From Oerskovia rustica (GTDB lineage: Bacteria > Actinomycetota > Actinomycetes > Actinomycetales > Cellulomonadaceae), in assembly GCF_014836555.1 (NCBI RefSeq), contig NZ_JACSQQ010000021.1, positions 33,546 to 83,914 on the forward strand: a DNA stretch of 50,369 nucleotides. The letters run 5' to 3'. Below the pieces are notes generated by a model. It did no database searches. It worked only from the letters and a program-made list of their open reading frames with translations, and was not told the DNA's origin. The translations under genes were made by a program, and so were the position numbers. Shown here one piece after another: positions 7,741-18,816 of the stretch (the stretch's first letter is position 1; the number at the start of each line of letters is the position of its first letter).

Positions 7741-9361
7741 CGATCTCGTCGTCCGGTGCTCCCGCGGCGGGCGGCGCCGTCTCGACGTACGGTGCCGTCT
7801 TCGCGTCGTCGTCCTCGATCGTCTCGACGACCGCCGCGACCTCGTCCCGCCGCATCCACAGCTCCGGCCCGGCGTGCGCACGGGCCTCGCGGGCGCGGCG
7901 CGCCTGCTCGTCCATGAGCGCTCCCGCGACGTGCTGATCGAGGTGCGGCACGGTCGGCGTGACCGGGCCGGGCACCGAGTGCATGGCGAACGTCGCGACG
8001 CCCAGGCGGCGCTGCCACGGCCCCTGCTGGAGCCCGAGCGACTGCGTGCGCTCGTGCGGCACGATCTCGACGCGGCGCACGAGGCGCCCCCGTCGCAGGA
8101 CCAGGGCCCGGCCCGTGACCGTGAACCCGTTGCGGCGCCACGCGATCGGGTCGAGGACGCGGGTCCGGCGCGGTGCCGTGGTGAAGTGCTCGCCGGCGTC
8201 GATCCCGGACAGGGCCTCGTCGAGCAGGGCGCGTGGGTCGGCCGTGCCGAGGTCCGGCAGGACGAGCCACACGGCGCCCAGCGCCTCGTCGCGCGTGCCG
8301 ACGGGCAGCAGGACGCTGTTGTTGGTCGTGCCGTCTGCGCTCAGGCCGTAGCCCGCGACGTTGACCTCGACGCGCCACCAGTCTGCGCTGCGCCACAGGA
8401 GCCCCTGCGTGAGCCGGATGGCCTGCACACGGCCCGGCGGGATGGTCTGCGAGCGCGTCTCGAGCAGGCCGTGGCGCAACCGGATGCCGTCGGGCGAGAT
8501 CGCGCTGCGGAAGTTGAACTCGCGCGTGAACCGGCCGAACAGGTAGCCGCCGACACCCAGGACCAGCGGCAGCGCCGTGAACAGCGTGCCGATCTCGCGC
8601 GTACCGATCGCGACCCCGACCAGGCCGAGCACCGCCAGGACCAGGACGATCATCGCGACCGTGCGGACCAGCGACCAGACGAGGCGGCCCGGCGGGACCT
8701 CCATGACGGGCTGCTCGGGCGCCTCCGGGGCTCCCAGGTCGACGTGCCCGACGACGGCGCCCGGCTCCGCCGGCATCTCGCCGGCAGGGGGCTCGCCCGG
8801 GCCGCTCGCGGACCCTCCACCCGGGACGGCCGTCCGCGCCGGCGCGCTCCCGACACGAAGCCCTGCGGCGCGCGCGAGGAGCTCGGCACGCAGGTGGTTG
8901 GCGTCGTCGAGCTTGAGGAAGCCCAGCTTGATGCCCGAGTCCGAACCGCCCGCGACCTCCAGCTTGAGCTCGGCCAGCCCGAACAGGCGGGCGACGAGCG
9001 GCTGGACGATGTCCACGGCCTGGAGCCGGTCGAGCCGTGCCTTGCGCTGCTGACGGAACAGGACTCCCGTGTGGAGACGGACGGACTCGTCGTCGATCGC
9101 GTACGTCGTCATGCGCCAGGCGAGCGCGGAGTAGCCGAGGCCGATGAGACCGACGACGACGATCCCGCCCAGGATCTGCCACCAGCCGTCGCCGGCCAGC
9201 ATGTTCTGACCCGCGGGCAGGCCGTCCAGGGTCTGGTTGCCGACGATGACGAGGAGGACCGCGATGACGGACCAGCCCCGGACCACCGGGGTCACGGGGT
9301 GGACGCGGTGCCAGGTGAGGTCGGTCGGTGGGGCGTCGGGCTGCGTGGTGCTCTCGCTCAT
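7724..9361 (-). CDS. Membrane protein with tandem bacterial PH (bPH2/DUF304) domains, YdbT-like
   Basis: This 545-aa integral membrane protein has several hydrophobic helices: two near residues 28-45 and 62-82 and further pairs near 220-260. They alternate with bacterial PH domains recognisable by YAIDDESVRLHTGVLFRQQRKARLDRLQAVDIVQP and by RLRHGLLETRSQTIPPGRVQAIRLTQGLLWR, where each pattern ends in an arginine-anchored strand and a dxxQ-like turn. The tail contains EMWMRRDEV-type charged sequence. It is paired with the shorter PH protein, whose stop overlaps this ATG. The function is unknown; family members are suspected of membrane-stress or envelope roles. The assignment is to a fold, not to an activity. 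Confidence 0.85.
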   Translation of the reverse strand: MSESTTQPDAPPTDLTWHRVHPVTPVVRGWSVIAVLLVIVGNQTLDGLPAGQNMLAGDGWWQILGGIVVVGLIGLGYSALAWRMTTYAIDDESVRLHTGVLFRQQRKARLDRLQAVDIVQPLVARLFGLAELKLEVAGGSDSGIKLGFLKLDDANHLRAELLARAAGLRVGSAPARTAVPGGGSASGPGEPPAGEMPAEPGAVVGHVDLGAPEAPEQPVMEVPPGRLVWSLVRTVAMIVLVLAVLGLVGVAIGTREIGTLFTALPLVLGVGGYLFGRFTREFNFRSAISPDGIRLRHGLLETRSQTIPPGRVQAIRLTQGLLWRSADWWRVEVNVAGYGLSADGTTNNSVLLPVGTRDEALGAVWLVLPDLGTADPRALLDEALSGIDAGEHFTTAPRRTRVLDPIAWRRNGFTVTGRALVLRRGRLVRRVEIVPHERTQSLGLQQGPWQRRLGVATFAMHSVPGPVTPTVPHLDQHVAGALMDEQARRAREARAHAGPELWMRRDEVAAVVETIEDDDAKTAPYVETAPPAAGAPDDEIGDARE

Positions 9362-9948
9362 AGCCCGGCCAACCGTGCCTCTCCACGAGAGGCGAGACGG
9401 TCGCGCAGGCGCTCGGCCTCCGCCGGCTCCAGGCCGTCGATCGACGCGTCCGTCGCGGGCGACGCCGTGTGGAGCTGGACCTGGGCGATGCGGAACCTGC
9501 GCGCGAGCGGGCCGGCCTGGACGTCCACGTACTGCATGCGGCCGTACGGCACGACGACGAGCGAGCGGAACATGACGCCCTTGCGGATCAGCAGGTCGTC
9601 GTCACGCTCGGCGTAGCCGATGGCCCGGACCTGGCGTGGCACGACGGCCACGCACCAGATCCCGATCACGAGCGCGACGGCCGGCACGATCCACAGCCAG
9701 ACCAGGCTGAACACGAGCGCGAACACCGCCCCCAGCACGAACGGCACGAGCAGGAAGATGCCGACCGAGAGCAACCGCGCGGTGATCAACCGGCTCGACA
9801 CGCCCTGCCAGTGCACGCCCGGTGGGTCGAAGGGTCCGCTGGGGACCTGGCCGGTCGGGGCCTGGGCGGCCGGGTCGGTCGCTGGGGTCTGGCCCGGTGC
9901 TGGGTCCTGGTCCGGTGCGGGGGCCAGGTCGAAGGCGTGGTCCGTCAT
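9358..9948 (-). CDS. Membrane protein with one bacterial PH domain, YdbS-like
   Basis: This 196-aa protein has a 45-residue acidic/Pro/Gln-rich N-terminus, two transmembrane helices (about 58-80 and 85-105) and a C-terminal bPH2 domain (YAERDDDLLIRKGVMFRSLVVVPYGRMQYVDVQAGPLARRF). It ends in an LEPAEAERLRDRL helix typical of the family. It is translationally coupled to the larger PH-domain gene downstream (ATGA overlap). This YdbS/YdbT-type pair is conserved as a unit in many Gram-positive bacteria. The biochemical role is not known. Confidence 0.85.
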   Translation of the reverse strand: MTDHAFDLAPAPDQDPAPGQTPATDPAAQAPTGQVPSGPFDPPGVHWQGVSSRLITARLLSVGIFLLVPFVLGAVFALVFSLVWLWIVPAVALVIGIWCVAVVPRQVRAIGYAERDDDLLIRKGVMFRSLVVVPYGRMQYVDVQAGPLARRFRIAQVQLHTASPATDASIDGLEPAEAERLRDRLASRGEARLAGL

Positions 9949-10005
9949 GTCCCCATCTTCCCATCCGGGCGCGGCCCGCGCGTCGGCCGGAAGACCGACC
10001 TCGGG

Positions 10006-10512
10006 TCAGGCCGTGGCGCCGGCCTCGGGATCGGCCTCACCGGTGCGCGACCGTCCGCCGTTCGCGGGGTCGGTGTCGTCGGGCGGTACCTGGCAGAACT
10101 TCTCCACGACGAGCCCGACGACGGCGAGCACCACGGCGCACAGGGCCGCGACCCCCGCCGCGATCGCGCGGTCGCGCCGCGCCTCGATCGCGAGGTCCCC
10201 CAGCACGGCGACGACCTGCGCGAGGTACCAGCCCGCGAGCAACGAGCCGGTGAGAGCCGCCGCCTTGGCGAGCACGAGCGTCCGGGCCGCTCGCAAGGGG
10301 TCGAGCGACGGACGCCGCCCCTTGAGGTAGGACCGCACGGCCCAGCCCGCCCAGAACACGGCTGCGGCGAGCGCGACCAGGGCCACGTCGACGATCCAGG
10401 GCACGTGCGGCAGGTACGTGCCCCGACGCTCCAGCCCGACGACGACGAACCACCCGATCAGGGTCGTGGCGACCGTGACGAGCAGGAGCGTCGTGACCTT
10501 GGTGCGTTGCAT
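10006..10512 (-). CDS. DUF3180 membrane protein
   Basis: This 168-aa protein has four hydrophobic segments: about 8-28 (TTLLLVTVATTLIGWFVVVGL), 38-58, 80-100 and 118-138. It begins MQRTKVTTLL, and a Lys/Arg-rich loop (SYLKGRRPSLDPLRAARTLVLAKAAA) lies between helices 2 and 3. These are hallmarks of DUF3180, an actinobacterial family found next to folK. The ATG overlaps the folB-folK stop by one base, so it is coupled to folate genes. The function is unknown; a role linked to folate metabolism would rest only on neighbourhood. Confidence 0.9.
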   Translation of the reverse strand: MQRTKVTTLLLVTVATTLIGWFVVVGLERRGTYLPHVPWIVDVALVALAAAVFWAGWAVRSYLKGRRPSLDPLRAARTLVLAKAAALTGSLLAGWYLAQVVAVLGDLAIEARRDRAIAAGVAALCAVVLAVVGLVVEKFCQVPPDDTDPANGGRSRTGEADPEAGATA

Positions 10513-13136
10513 CAGCTCGACGGACCGCGCAGGTCGGCCGGGAAGGACATGGGCACGCCCGTGATGGGGCCCTGCTGCGTCGGCGAGGCCGGCTGCGAGC
10601 CCTGCTGCTCAGAGGTCACCGGGGCCTGCTGCGGCTCGAACGGGCTCGGGGCCTGGTGCACGGGGTGGAACTGCGGGGTCACCGGCTCCTCGGACGCCGC
10701 AGGTGCCGGCGCGGCCGGCGCCGCCTGCGCAGGCACCGCCTGGGCCCGCTGCTCGACCGCCGGGGCGGACTGGGAGACGTCGGACCACAGCGGCGGGACC
10801 TGGGCGTGCGGCGGTTCCTGCCCGTCCTGCGGGTGCACGGGGTGGAAGGCCGGGACGAACGGTCCCGGTTCCTCCACGGCCCGCTCGGGGTGGGTCTGTG
10901 CCGGCGGGGCCTGCGGCGTCGGTTGCTGGACCGGCGCCGCAACGGGCTGCTCCGGCACGGACGGGTTCGCCGGTGCCTGCGCGGGCGTGTGCCCGGCGGG
11001 CGCGCCGGCGTCCTGCGGGGGCGCAGGTGGCGTCGCACCGCCGGGAGCGGGCGGCGGCGTGGAGGCCGTGGTCTGCTCGGGCACGACCGCGGCGCCCTGC
11101 GCCTCGGGGGCCGGCTCCGCCTGAGGCGTCGGCGCTGCCGCAGCGGGAGCCACCGGGGCCTCGTCGGTACGGGCCGCGACCGGGGCGGCCTCGGGCTCGG
11201 GCTCGGGCTCGGCGTCGGTCAGCCAGTCGAGAGCGAGCCAGCGGATGCCGCCGCGGTCCGGCGCCGTCGCGGCCAGCGCCGCAACGGGGCCGCCGCCCAG
11301 GCCGGGCAGCACGGCGTCGGGGGCGATCTGCGCCCACGGCTCCAGCACGAAAGCTCGCTCGTGCGCCCGTGGGTGGGGCAGCTCGAGGTCCTCCGTGAAC
11401 TCGGTGACCGTGCCGAAGACGATCAGGTCGACGTCGAGCGTGCGCGGTCCGTTGCGCTCGGCACGGACCCGCCCGTGGGCGTTCTCGACCCCCTGGATGG
11501 CGTGCAGGAGCGCACGCGGCGCCAGGGTGGTCCGGGCCAGCAGGATCGCGTTGAGGTAGTCGGGCTGCTCGGGTCCCCCGACGGCCGCGGTCCGCGCGAG
11601 CGGCGACACGTCGGTGATCTCGAGGCCGGAGATCCGGTCGAGGTCCGTCACGGCGTCGCGCAACGTCTGCTGGGCGTCCCCGAGGTTCGCGCCCAGCGCC
11701 AGCACGACCGGCACGAAGCCCGTGGGGGCCTCGTCGAGCCGGTCGAGCACAGGGGCCGGTACGGGCTCCGGCTCGGGAGCAGCCGGCGCCGCGGCGGGTG
11801 CCTGCTCGGCCGGCGCCGCTGCGGCCCCCATGGCGGCCGGTGCCTGGGTGGCTTCCGGAGCGGCGCGCACCGGCAGCGGTACGGGGGCAGCGAGTGGCTC
11901 CGGCAGCGGCGGGACCGGTCCCGTGTCGACGTTCGACGCCTCGGCGGCGAACTGCGCTGCCGGGGGTGCATCGTGCCCGGACGTCGGGAGGGGCTCGACC
12001 GGGACCGGTACGGCGATCGGCTGCACCTGGTCGTCCGGGACCTGCTCGGCCGGAGCGGGCTCGGCGGCGACCTGGTGCGTGACGGGTGCGACGTCGTCGG
12101 GCAGGGCGTGGGCACCGGACGCATCCGGACCGTCGACCGCGGGCGCCTCGCGCTCCGTGGGCGCGTCCGGTGCTGCGGGTACGGCGAGGGGGGCAGGGGT
12201 CGCGGGGGCGTCCGGCACCGCAGGCTGTGCGGCGGGGGCGGGAGTCTCCACGGCGGGTGCGGCGGCCGGTTCCACGACCTCCGACGACGCCGCGACGGCC
12301 TCGTGGAAGGACACCTCGGCAAGGGGTGCCGGCTCGACGGCGGCCTCGGGGGCCGACGCGTCGGGCTGAGCGGCGGGCTCCTCCACGACGGGCTCGAAGG
12401 TCTCCGCCGGGGCGCTCAACGCGTCCTCGGGAGCGCTGTAGAACGAGTCGAGGGCGTCGACGAACTCCTGGTCGGACACCCCGCCCGTGTGCGGCGCCTC
12501 GTCGGCGGCCGGACCGAGGTCCTCGGCGGTGGCAGCGAACACGCCCTGGTCCGGTGAGCGGTCCGGTGCCGGTGCGGGAGACACTGGCGGGATCGACGGC
12601 GGCATGACGACGTGCTGGTCCTGCGGCGCGGCTGGCTCCGTGACGGCGACGTTCCCGAGCACGGCCGGGGTGATCGACCCGACCGGGATGGGCACGACGC
12701 GGGGGACCTCGTCGGCCACGACCGGGACCTTGACGCGGTCACGACGGACGACGACCTCGACGTCGTCGAAGGGCACGGCGATGGGCGCCTGCGGCTTGTG
12801 CACCGCCACGTCGACCGCGACGACCGCCGGGTGGCGCAGCGCGACCGCGGCGACCCGTTCGGCGACCGTCTCGATGAGGTCGGCGGGCGAACCGGCGAGC
12901 ACCGCGACGACGTCCTCGGCGACGACCGCGTAGCTCACGGTGTCCGCGAGGTCGTCACCGGCCGCGGCCGGGCGCGTGTCGAGGTGCAGCACCACGTCTG
13001 CACGGAAGAGCTGCCCCTCCAGGCGCTCGTGCTCGAACACGCCGTGGTGGCCCGTCGCGCTGAGCCCCGTGAGCCGGATCTGGTCGAGCGGGCGCCCGTC
13101 GGTCCCCTGCACCGCCCCTGCGAACGCTGTGCTCAC
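10512..13136 (-). CDS. folBK: FolB-FolK fusion with very long Pro/Ala-rich linker and tail
   Basis: This 874-aa protein makes two consecutive folate steps: dihydroneopterin aldolase (about residues 15-135; GLSATGHHGVFEHE and catalytic Lys in HKPQAPI) and HPPK pyrophosphokinase (about 470-637; VVLALGANLGDA, RNGPRTLDVDLIVFG, HPRAHERAFVLEPW). Between them lie about 335 residues rich in Pro, Ala, Glu and Val. After FolK come about 235 more, with two FHPVH motifs and the end FPADLRGPSS. A separate FolB is about 120 aa and FolK about 160 aa, so two thirds of the protein is linker. The start GTG has an AGGAG 6 nt upstream inside the end of folP. The reading frame is open throughout, so this is not a sequencing frameshift. 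Confidence 0.93.
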   Translation of the reverse strand: MSTAFAGAVQGTDGRPLDQIRLTGLSATGHHGVFEHERLEGQLFRADVVLHLDTRPAAAGDDLADTVSYAVVAEDVVAVLAGSPADLIETVAERVAAVALRHPAVVAVDVAVHKPQAPIAVPFDDVEVVVRRDRVKVPVVADEVPRVVPIPVGSITPAVLGNVAVTEPAAPQDQHVVMPPSIPPVSPAPAPDRSPDQGVFAATAEDLGPAADEAPHTGGVSDQEFVDALDSFYSAPEDALSAPAETFEPVVEEPAAQPDASAPEAAVEPAPLAEVSFHEAVAASSEVVEPAAAPAVETPAPAAQPAVPDAPATPAPLAVPAAPDAPTEREAPAVDGPDASGAHALPDDVAPVTHQVAAEPAPAEQVPDDQVQPIAVPVPVEPLPTSGHDAPPAAQFAAEASNVDTGPVPPLPEPLAAPVPLPVRAAPEATQAPAAMGAAAAPAEQAPAAAPAAPEPEPVPAPVLDRLDEAPTGFVPVVLALGANLGDAQQTLRDAVTDLDRISGLEITDVSPLARTAAVGGPEQPDYLNAILLARTTLAPRALLHAIQGVENAHGRVRAERNGPRTLDVDLIVFGTVTEFTEDLELPHPRAHERAFVLEPWAQIAPDAVLPGLGGGPVAALAATAPDRGGIRWLALDWLTDAEPEPEPEAAPVAARTDEAPVAPAAAAPTPQAEPAPEAQGAAVVPEQTTASTPPPAPGGATPPAPPQDAGAPAGHTPAQAPANPSVPEQPVAAPVQQPTPQAPPAQTHPERAVEEPGPFVPAFHPVHPQDGQEPPHAQVPPLWSDVSQSAPAVEQRAQAVPAQAAPAAPAPAASEEPVTPQFHPVHQAPSPFEPQQAPVTSEQQGSQPASPTQQGPITGVPMSFPADLRGPSS

Positions 13137-14176
13137 GTCGTACTCCTGTCGTCGCTGTCGTTCGTTCCGTGGTCGTCCGTGCTCTGCCCCGCCTGCCCCA
13201 CGTGGTCCGTCGTCGCAGGCCAGGAGCCGTGACCGGCGCCGCCTGCCCCCGCGGGGGCCCGGAGGGACGACGTCATGACGACCGATCCCCCGCTGGCATC
13301 CTCCCCTGTCCGACCGGCCCGAGTCCACGCGGCAGCGACCCGCACGGCATCGGCCGAGGCCCGGACCGCGTGCACGCGCACGCACCAGGCCCCTTCCGCG
13401 GCGGCGAGGGCCGTGATCGCGGCGGTCGCCGCGTCCCGCTCGAGCGGCGGGGCGGGCGTGCCGTCCCGCCCGGCGAGCAGGTGTCCCAGGAAGCGCTTGC
13501 GAGACGCGCCCACCAGCACCGGGAACCCGAGCTCGCGCAGGGCGCCCAGGTGCGTCAGGAGGGGCCAGTTCGTGGAGCCCGCCTTGGAGAAGCCGAGGCC
13601 CGGGTCCAGGACGATCCGGTCGTCGCGCACGCCTGCCGCGCGCAGCGCCTCGACGCGCGCGGCGAGCTCGTCCCGGACGTCGGTCACGACGTCGTCGTAC
13701 ACCTCGAGGTCGTCCATGACGTCCGCGTGACCGCGCCAGTGCATGGCCACGAAGACTGCACCGGTCCGGGCGGCGACCGCGGCCATCTCCGGGTCCGCGA
13801 GGCCGCCCGAGACGTCGTTGATGATCTGGGCGCCCGCGGCGACCGCCTGCTCGGCGACCGCGGCCCGCGTCGTGTCGACGCTCACCACGGCTCCCCGGTC
13901 CGCGAGGGCCGAGATCACGGGCAGCACCCGGGCGAGCTCCTCCTCGACCGGCACGCGCCCCGCGCCCGGGCGTGTGGACTCGCCCCCGACGTCGAGGACG
14001 TCCGCCCCCTCGGCCAGCAGCTCGAGGCCGTGCTCGATCGCCGCGCGCGGCTCGAACCACTCGCCGCCGTCGGAGAAGGAGTCGGGCGTGACGTTGACGA
14101 CTCCCATGACGAGCGTCCGGCCGATCCCCGCGAAGGGCGGACCGGGGAGCGCGCCGTCGTGCTGTGTGTACCGCAC
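13133..14176 (-). CDS. folP: Dihydropteroate synthase
   Basis: It condenses 6-hydroxymethyl-7,8-dihydropterin pyrophosphate (the FolK product) with p-aminobenzoate; this is the sulfonamide target. The TIM-barrel motifs are complete: VMGVVNVTPDSFSDGG, DVGGESTRPGA, QIINDVSGG, DPGLGFSK, GASRKRFLG and the final VRVHAVR. The 347 aa exceed the usual 270-285 because of an Ala/Gly/Ser/Asp-rich tail (about 290-347) that carries the Shine-Dalgarno for folBK. A GTG start lies 10 bp after folE. The order folE-folP-folB-folK follows the order of most pathway steps. Confidence 0.95.
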   Translation of the reverse strand: MRYTQHDGALPGPPFAGIGRTLVMGVVNVTPDSFSDGGEWFEPRAAIEHGLELLAEGADVLDVGGESTRPGAGRVPVEEELARVLPVISALADRGAVVSVDTTRAAVAEQAVAAGAQIINDVSGGLADPEMAAVAARTGAVFVAMHWRGHADVMDDLEVYDDVVTDVRDELAARVEALRAAGVRDDRIVLDPGLGFSKAGSTNWPLLTHLGALRELGFPVLVGASRKRFLGHLLAGRDGTPAPPLERDAATAAITALAAAEGAWCVRVHAVRASADAVRVAAAWTRAGRTGEDASGGSVVMTSSLRAPAGAGGAGHGSWPATTDHVGQAGQSTDDHGTNDSDDRSTT

Positions 14177-14186
14177 TGCTGCGTGC

Positions 14187-14798
14187 CTACCGTCCCAGGA
14201 TCAGGCTCATGGCCTCGGCGCGCGTGGCGCCGTCGCGCATCTGGCCGCGCACCGCCGACGTCACCGTCCGCGAACCCGGCTTGCGGACGCCCCGCATGGA
14301 CATGCACAGGTGCTCGCACTCGACCACGACGATCACGCCGCGCGGCTCGAGGTGCTCGACCAGGGCGTCGGCGATCTGCGTCGTGAGGCGCTCCTGCACC
14401 TGGGGGCGGCGCGCGTAGACGTCGACCAGCCGGGCCAGCTTGGACAGGCCCGTGATGCGGCCGTCGGCGTTCGGGATGTACCCCACGTGAGCGACGCCGT
14501 GGAAGGGCACCAGGTGGTGCTCGCACGTCGAGTAGACCTCGATGTCCTTGACCAGCACCATCTCCTCGTGGCCGAGGTCGAACATGGTGGTCAGGACGTC
14601 GCCGGGCTCCTGGCGCAGTCCCGCGAAGATCTCGCGGTAGGCGCGGGCGACCCGGGCGGGGGTCTCCTGGAGGCCCTCTCGGTCCGGGTCCTCCCCCACG
14701 GCGAGGAGGAGCTCGCGCACCGCGGTGCGCGCCCGCTCCTCGTCGTACTCGGGGACGTCGGCCGCGGCCCGCAGGCCCTGCTCGGCCCGTGCTGTCAC
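14187..14798 (-). CDS. folE: GTP cyclohydrolase I
   Basis: This 203-aa enzyme converts GTP to 7,8-dihydroneopterin triphosphate, the entry to folate. The zinc-binding motif [13 protein letters not shown] and the second ligand region [15 protein letters not shown] are intact, as are [26 protein letters not shown] and the MSLILGR-like C-terminus (family members commonly end in a similar segment). The GTG start is one base after the ftsH stop, so translation is probably coupled to ftsH. Confidence 0.97.
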   Translation of the reverse strand: MTARAEQGLRAAADVPEYDEERARTAVRELLLAVGEDPDREGLQETPARVARAYREIFAGLRQEPGDVLTTMFDLGHEEMVLVKDIEVYSTCEHHLVPFHGVAHVGYIPNADGRITGLSKLARLVDVYARRPQVQERLTTQIADALVEHLEPRGVIVVVECEHLCMSMRGVRKPGSRTVTSAVRGQMRDGATRAEAMSLILGR

Positions 14799-14799
14799 G

Positions 14800-16854
<2,055 letters not shown>

Positions 16855-16998
16855 CGGCGACGGGGACGATCCCCCGTATCCCTCCACTCGCGCAATGGTT
16901 CCGCCAGTGAAGTTACACGCACAACCTGGCAGTTGGCTGGTCTGTTCGCCCAGGGCGTTGCTTCGACGAGCGACGTCCGCAACGGGTGGCGGCCGGGG

Positions 16999-17015
16999 CC
17001 GCGGGCGGCCCGCGG
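16999..17015. other. GC hairpin in the hpt-ftsH gap
   Basis: The 234-bp gap between hpt and ftsH holds a perfect 7-bp stem, CCGCGGG (16999-17005) with 17009-17015, loop CGG. It could end the hpt transcript. Nearer ftsH, around 16900-16915, the minus strand reads GTGTAACTTCAC, a possible -10 region; no convincing -35 is visible. Confidence 0.4.
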
Positions 17016-17088
17016 GTGACGCGAGGAGGGCGCACGGCGACGAGCCGTGGTCCCCTCCCCCGTCACCGCGCGGGCACGGTGGAGCGCG

Positions 17089-17643
17089 TCAGGACGAGTA
17101 GACGTGCGGGGCGAGCGTGCCCACGAACGGCAGGTTGCGGTACTTCTCCGCGTAGTCCAGGCCGTAGCCCACGACGAACTCGTTGGGGATGTCGAAGCCG
17201 ATGTAGCGCACGTCGACCTCGGTCTTCGCGGCGTCGGGCTTGCGGAGCATCGCGGCGACCTCGACCGAGGCAGGGCCACGGCTGCGCAGGTTCGACAGCA
17301 GCCACGACAGCGTCAGGCCCGAGTCGATGATGTCCTCGACGATGAGCACGTGACGGCCTGTGAGGTCGGCGTCGAGGTCCTTGAGGATGCGCACGACGCC
17401 CGAGGACTTGGTGCCCGACCCGTACGACGAGACGGCCATCCAGTCCATCTCGACGTCGTGGTGCAGCAGGCGCGCAAGGTCCGCCATGACCATGACGGCG
17501 CCCTTGAGCACGCCGACGAGGAGGAGGTCCTTGCCCGCGTAGTCGCGGTCGATCTGCTCGGCGAGCTCCACCAGCCTCCCGCGGAGCTGGTCCTCGGTGA
17601 GGAGGATGTTCTCGAGGTCGTTGCCGACGTCGGATGAGTCCAC
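17089..17643 (-). CDS. hpt: Hypoxanthine(-guanine) phosphoribosyltransferase
   Basis: This 184-aa enzyme salvages hypoxanthine/guanine to IMP/GMP with PRPP. It has the PRPP-binding signature VLIVEDIIDSGLTLSWL, the GVLKGAVMVMADL loop, MAVSSYGSGT and the C-terminal NEFVVGYGLDYAEKYRNLPFVG purine-binding block. A GTG start at 17643 (VDSSDVGND) was chosen because an AGGAG lies 8 nt upstream, embedded in the tilS stop region; the upstream GTG at 17652 is too close to that site. Only 5 bp separate it from tilS, the conserved tilS-hpt-ftsH order of many bacteria. Confidence 0.96.
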   Translation of the reverse strand: MDSSDVGNDLENILLTEDQLRGRLVELAEQIDRDYAGKDLLLVGVLKGAVMVMADLARLLHHDVEMDWMAVSSYGSGTKSSGVVRILKDLDADLTGRHVLIVEDIIDSGLTLSWLLSNLRSRGPASVEVAAMLRKPDAAKTEVDVRYIGFDIPNEFVVGYGLDYAEKYRNLPFVGTLAPHVYSS

Positions 17644-17648
17644 GGGTT

Positions 17649-18809
17649 TCACTCCTGTGCTGGTTCTGCTGGGGTCTCGGCGGGCACGGTTCGCTCCTGC
17701 GAGGGGGTACGCGCGGGCCGTAGGAAGAGTCTCCCACGGGTCCGCAGTGCCCGGAGGTCGCCCGGCAGGTGAGCGGGCCCCTGGCCGCGCCAGTCGGTGA
17801 TCATCGCGTCGAGCGTCGCGACGTGGCTCGCGAAGAGAGACCCGGCGGGGCTCCCGGCCTCGGCCGCGGCGCGTCGCAGCGCCCGACGGCGGAGCGCGGC
17901 CGGGGCGGACCGCAGCACCTCGGTGTCGAGCACCACAGGGGCGAGGCCCGGGCGAGGCTCCGCGTCGGCAGGGTCGACGACGCGCGCCTCGTCGAGGAGC
18001 CGGCCTGCGAGCTCGTCGAGGAGGTCGGCGTCCTCGCGGAGCAGGTCGGCGGTCCGGGCGAGCGTGACCGCGACGCCCGGTCCGAGCACGTCCTCGAGGA
18101 CGGGGAGGACACGCGCACGCACCTGCGAGCGCAGCGGCAGGGGCGCGGCGGGCTCTTCCTCCAGCGCGCTCGCGGCCGGCGCGGCACCCGAGATCGTCGC
18201 GCCCCTCGGGTCCGCCGGGCGGCCCGGGGACGGCACGCCGTTCGTGGGATCGGTCCACCAGGTCAGGCCGTTCGCGGTGCACACGTCCTCGGTGTCGGTC
18301 CGCCGCAACCCCAGGAACGGACGACGGTAGGTCCCACGGACGGCGGCCATGCCCGCGAGGGACCGGGCCCCGGACCCGCGCGCGAGCCCGAGCAGGACGG
18401 ACTCGGCCTGGTCGTCGAGGGTGTGCCCCAGCAGGACCGCCGCGGCCCCCGTCCGGTGAGCGACGTCGTCGAGCACGGCGTAGCGCGCGTGGCGTGCCGC
18501 CGCCTCGAGCCCGCCCGCGCCCGTGACCTCGACCCGCCGGACCTCGACCGGGTCGAGCCCGAGCGCACGGCACTGCGCCGCCGCGACGGCCGCGACCTCC
18601 GCGCTGCCGTGCTGGAGCCCGTGGTCGACCACGACGGCCCCGGCGCGCAGCCCGTCGCGCGAGGCGACGAAAGCCGTCGCGGCCGCGAGCGCGAGCGAGT
18701 CCGCACCGCCCGAGCAGGCCACGAGCACGAGCGAACCGGGGACGAGGTCCCGGAGAGCGCTGCGCACGGCGCGACGCGCTGCCGCCTCGGCAGGACGAGG
18801 ACCGACCAC
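17649..18809 (-). CDS. tilS: tRNA(Ile)-lysidine synthetase
   Basis: It modifies C34 of the CAU-anticodon tRNA-Ile to lysidine using ATP and lysine, so that AUA is read correctly. The N-terminal PP-loop ATPase has [16 protein letters not shown] (SGGxDS), [38 protein letters not shown] and [15 protein letters not shown]. The C-terminal helical part is Ala/Arg/Leu-rich. At 386 aa (GTG at 18809) it matches actinobacterial TilS. The start has no clear Shine-Dalgarno and lies 7 bp after the stop of the DUF2342 gene, so re-initiation is likely. An insert rich in Pro/Ala/Glu (around residues 170-190) is a local expansion. Confidence 0.92.
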   Translation of the reverse strand: MVGPRPAEAAARRAVRSALRDLVPGSLVLVACSGGADSLALAAATAFVASRDGLRAGAVVVDHGLQHGSAEVAAVAAAQCRALGLDPVEVRRVEVTGAGGLEAAARHARYAVLDDVAHRTGAAAVLLGHTLDDQAESVLLGLARGSGARSLAGMAAVRGTYRRPFLGLRRTDTEDVCTANGLTWWTDPTNGVPSPGRPADPRGATISGAAPAASALEEEPAAPLPLRSQVRARVLPVLEDVLGPGVAVTLARTADLLREDADLLDELAGRLLDEARVVDPADAEPRPGLAPVVLDTEVLRSAPAALRRRALRRAAAEAGSPAGSLFASHVATLDAMITDWRGQGPAHLPGDLRALRTRGRLFLRPARTPSQERTVPAETPAEPAQE

Positions 18810-18816
18810 CGGCGCG

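Noticed and set aside
16855-17088. Hidden small gene between hpt and ftsH
   Set aside because: No start codon with a Shine-Dalgarno and no plausible protein sequence; the stretch holds a hairpin and probably the ftsH promoter.
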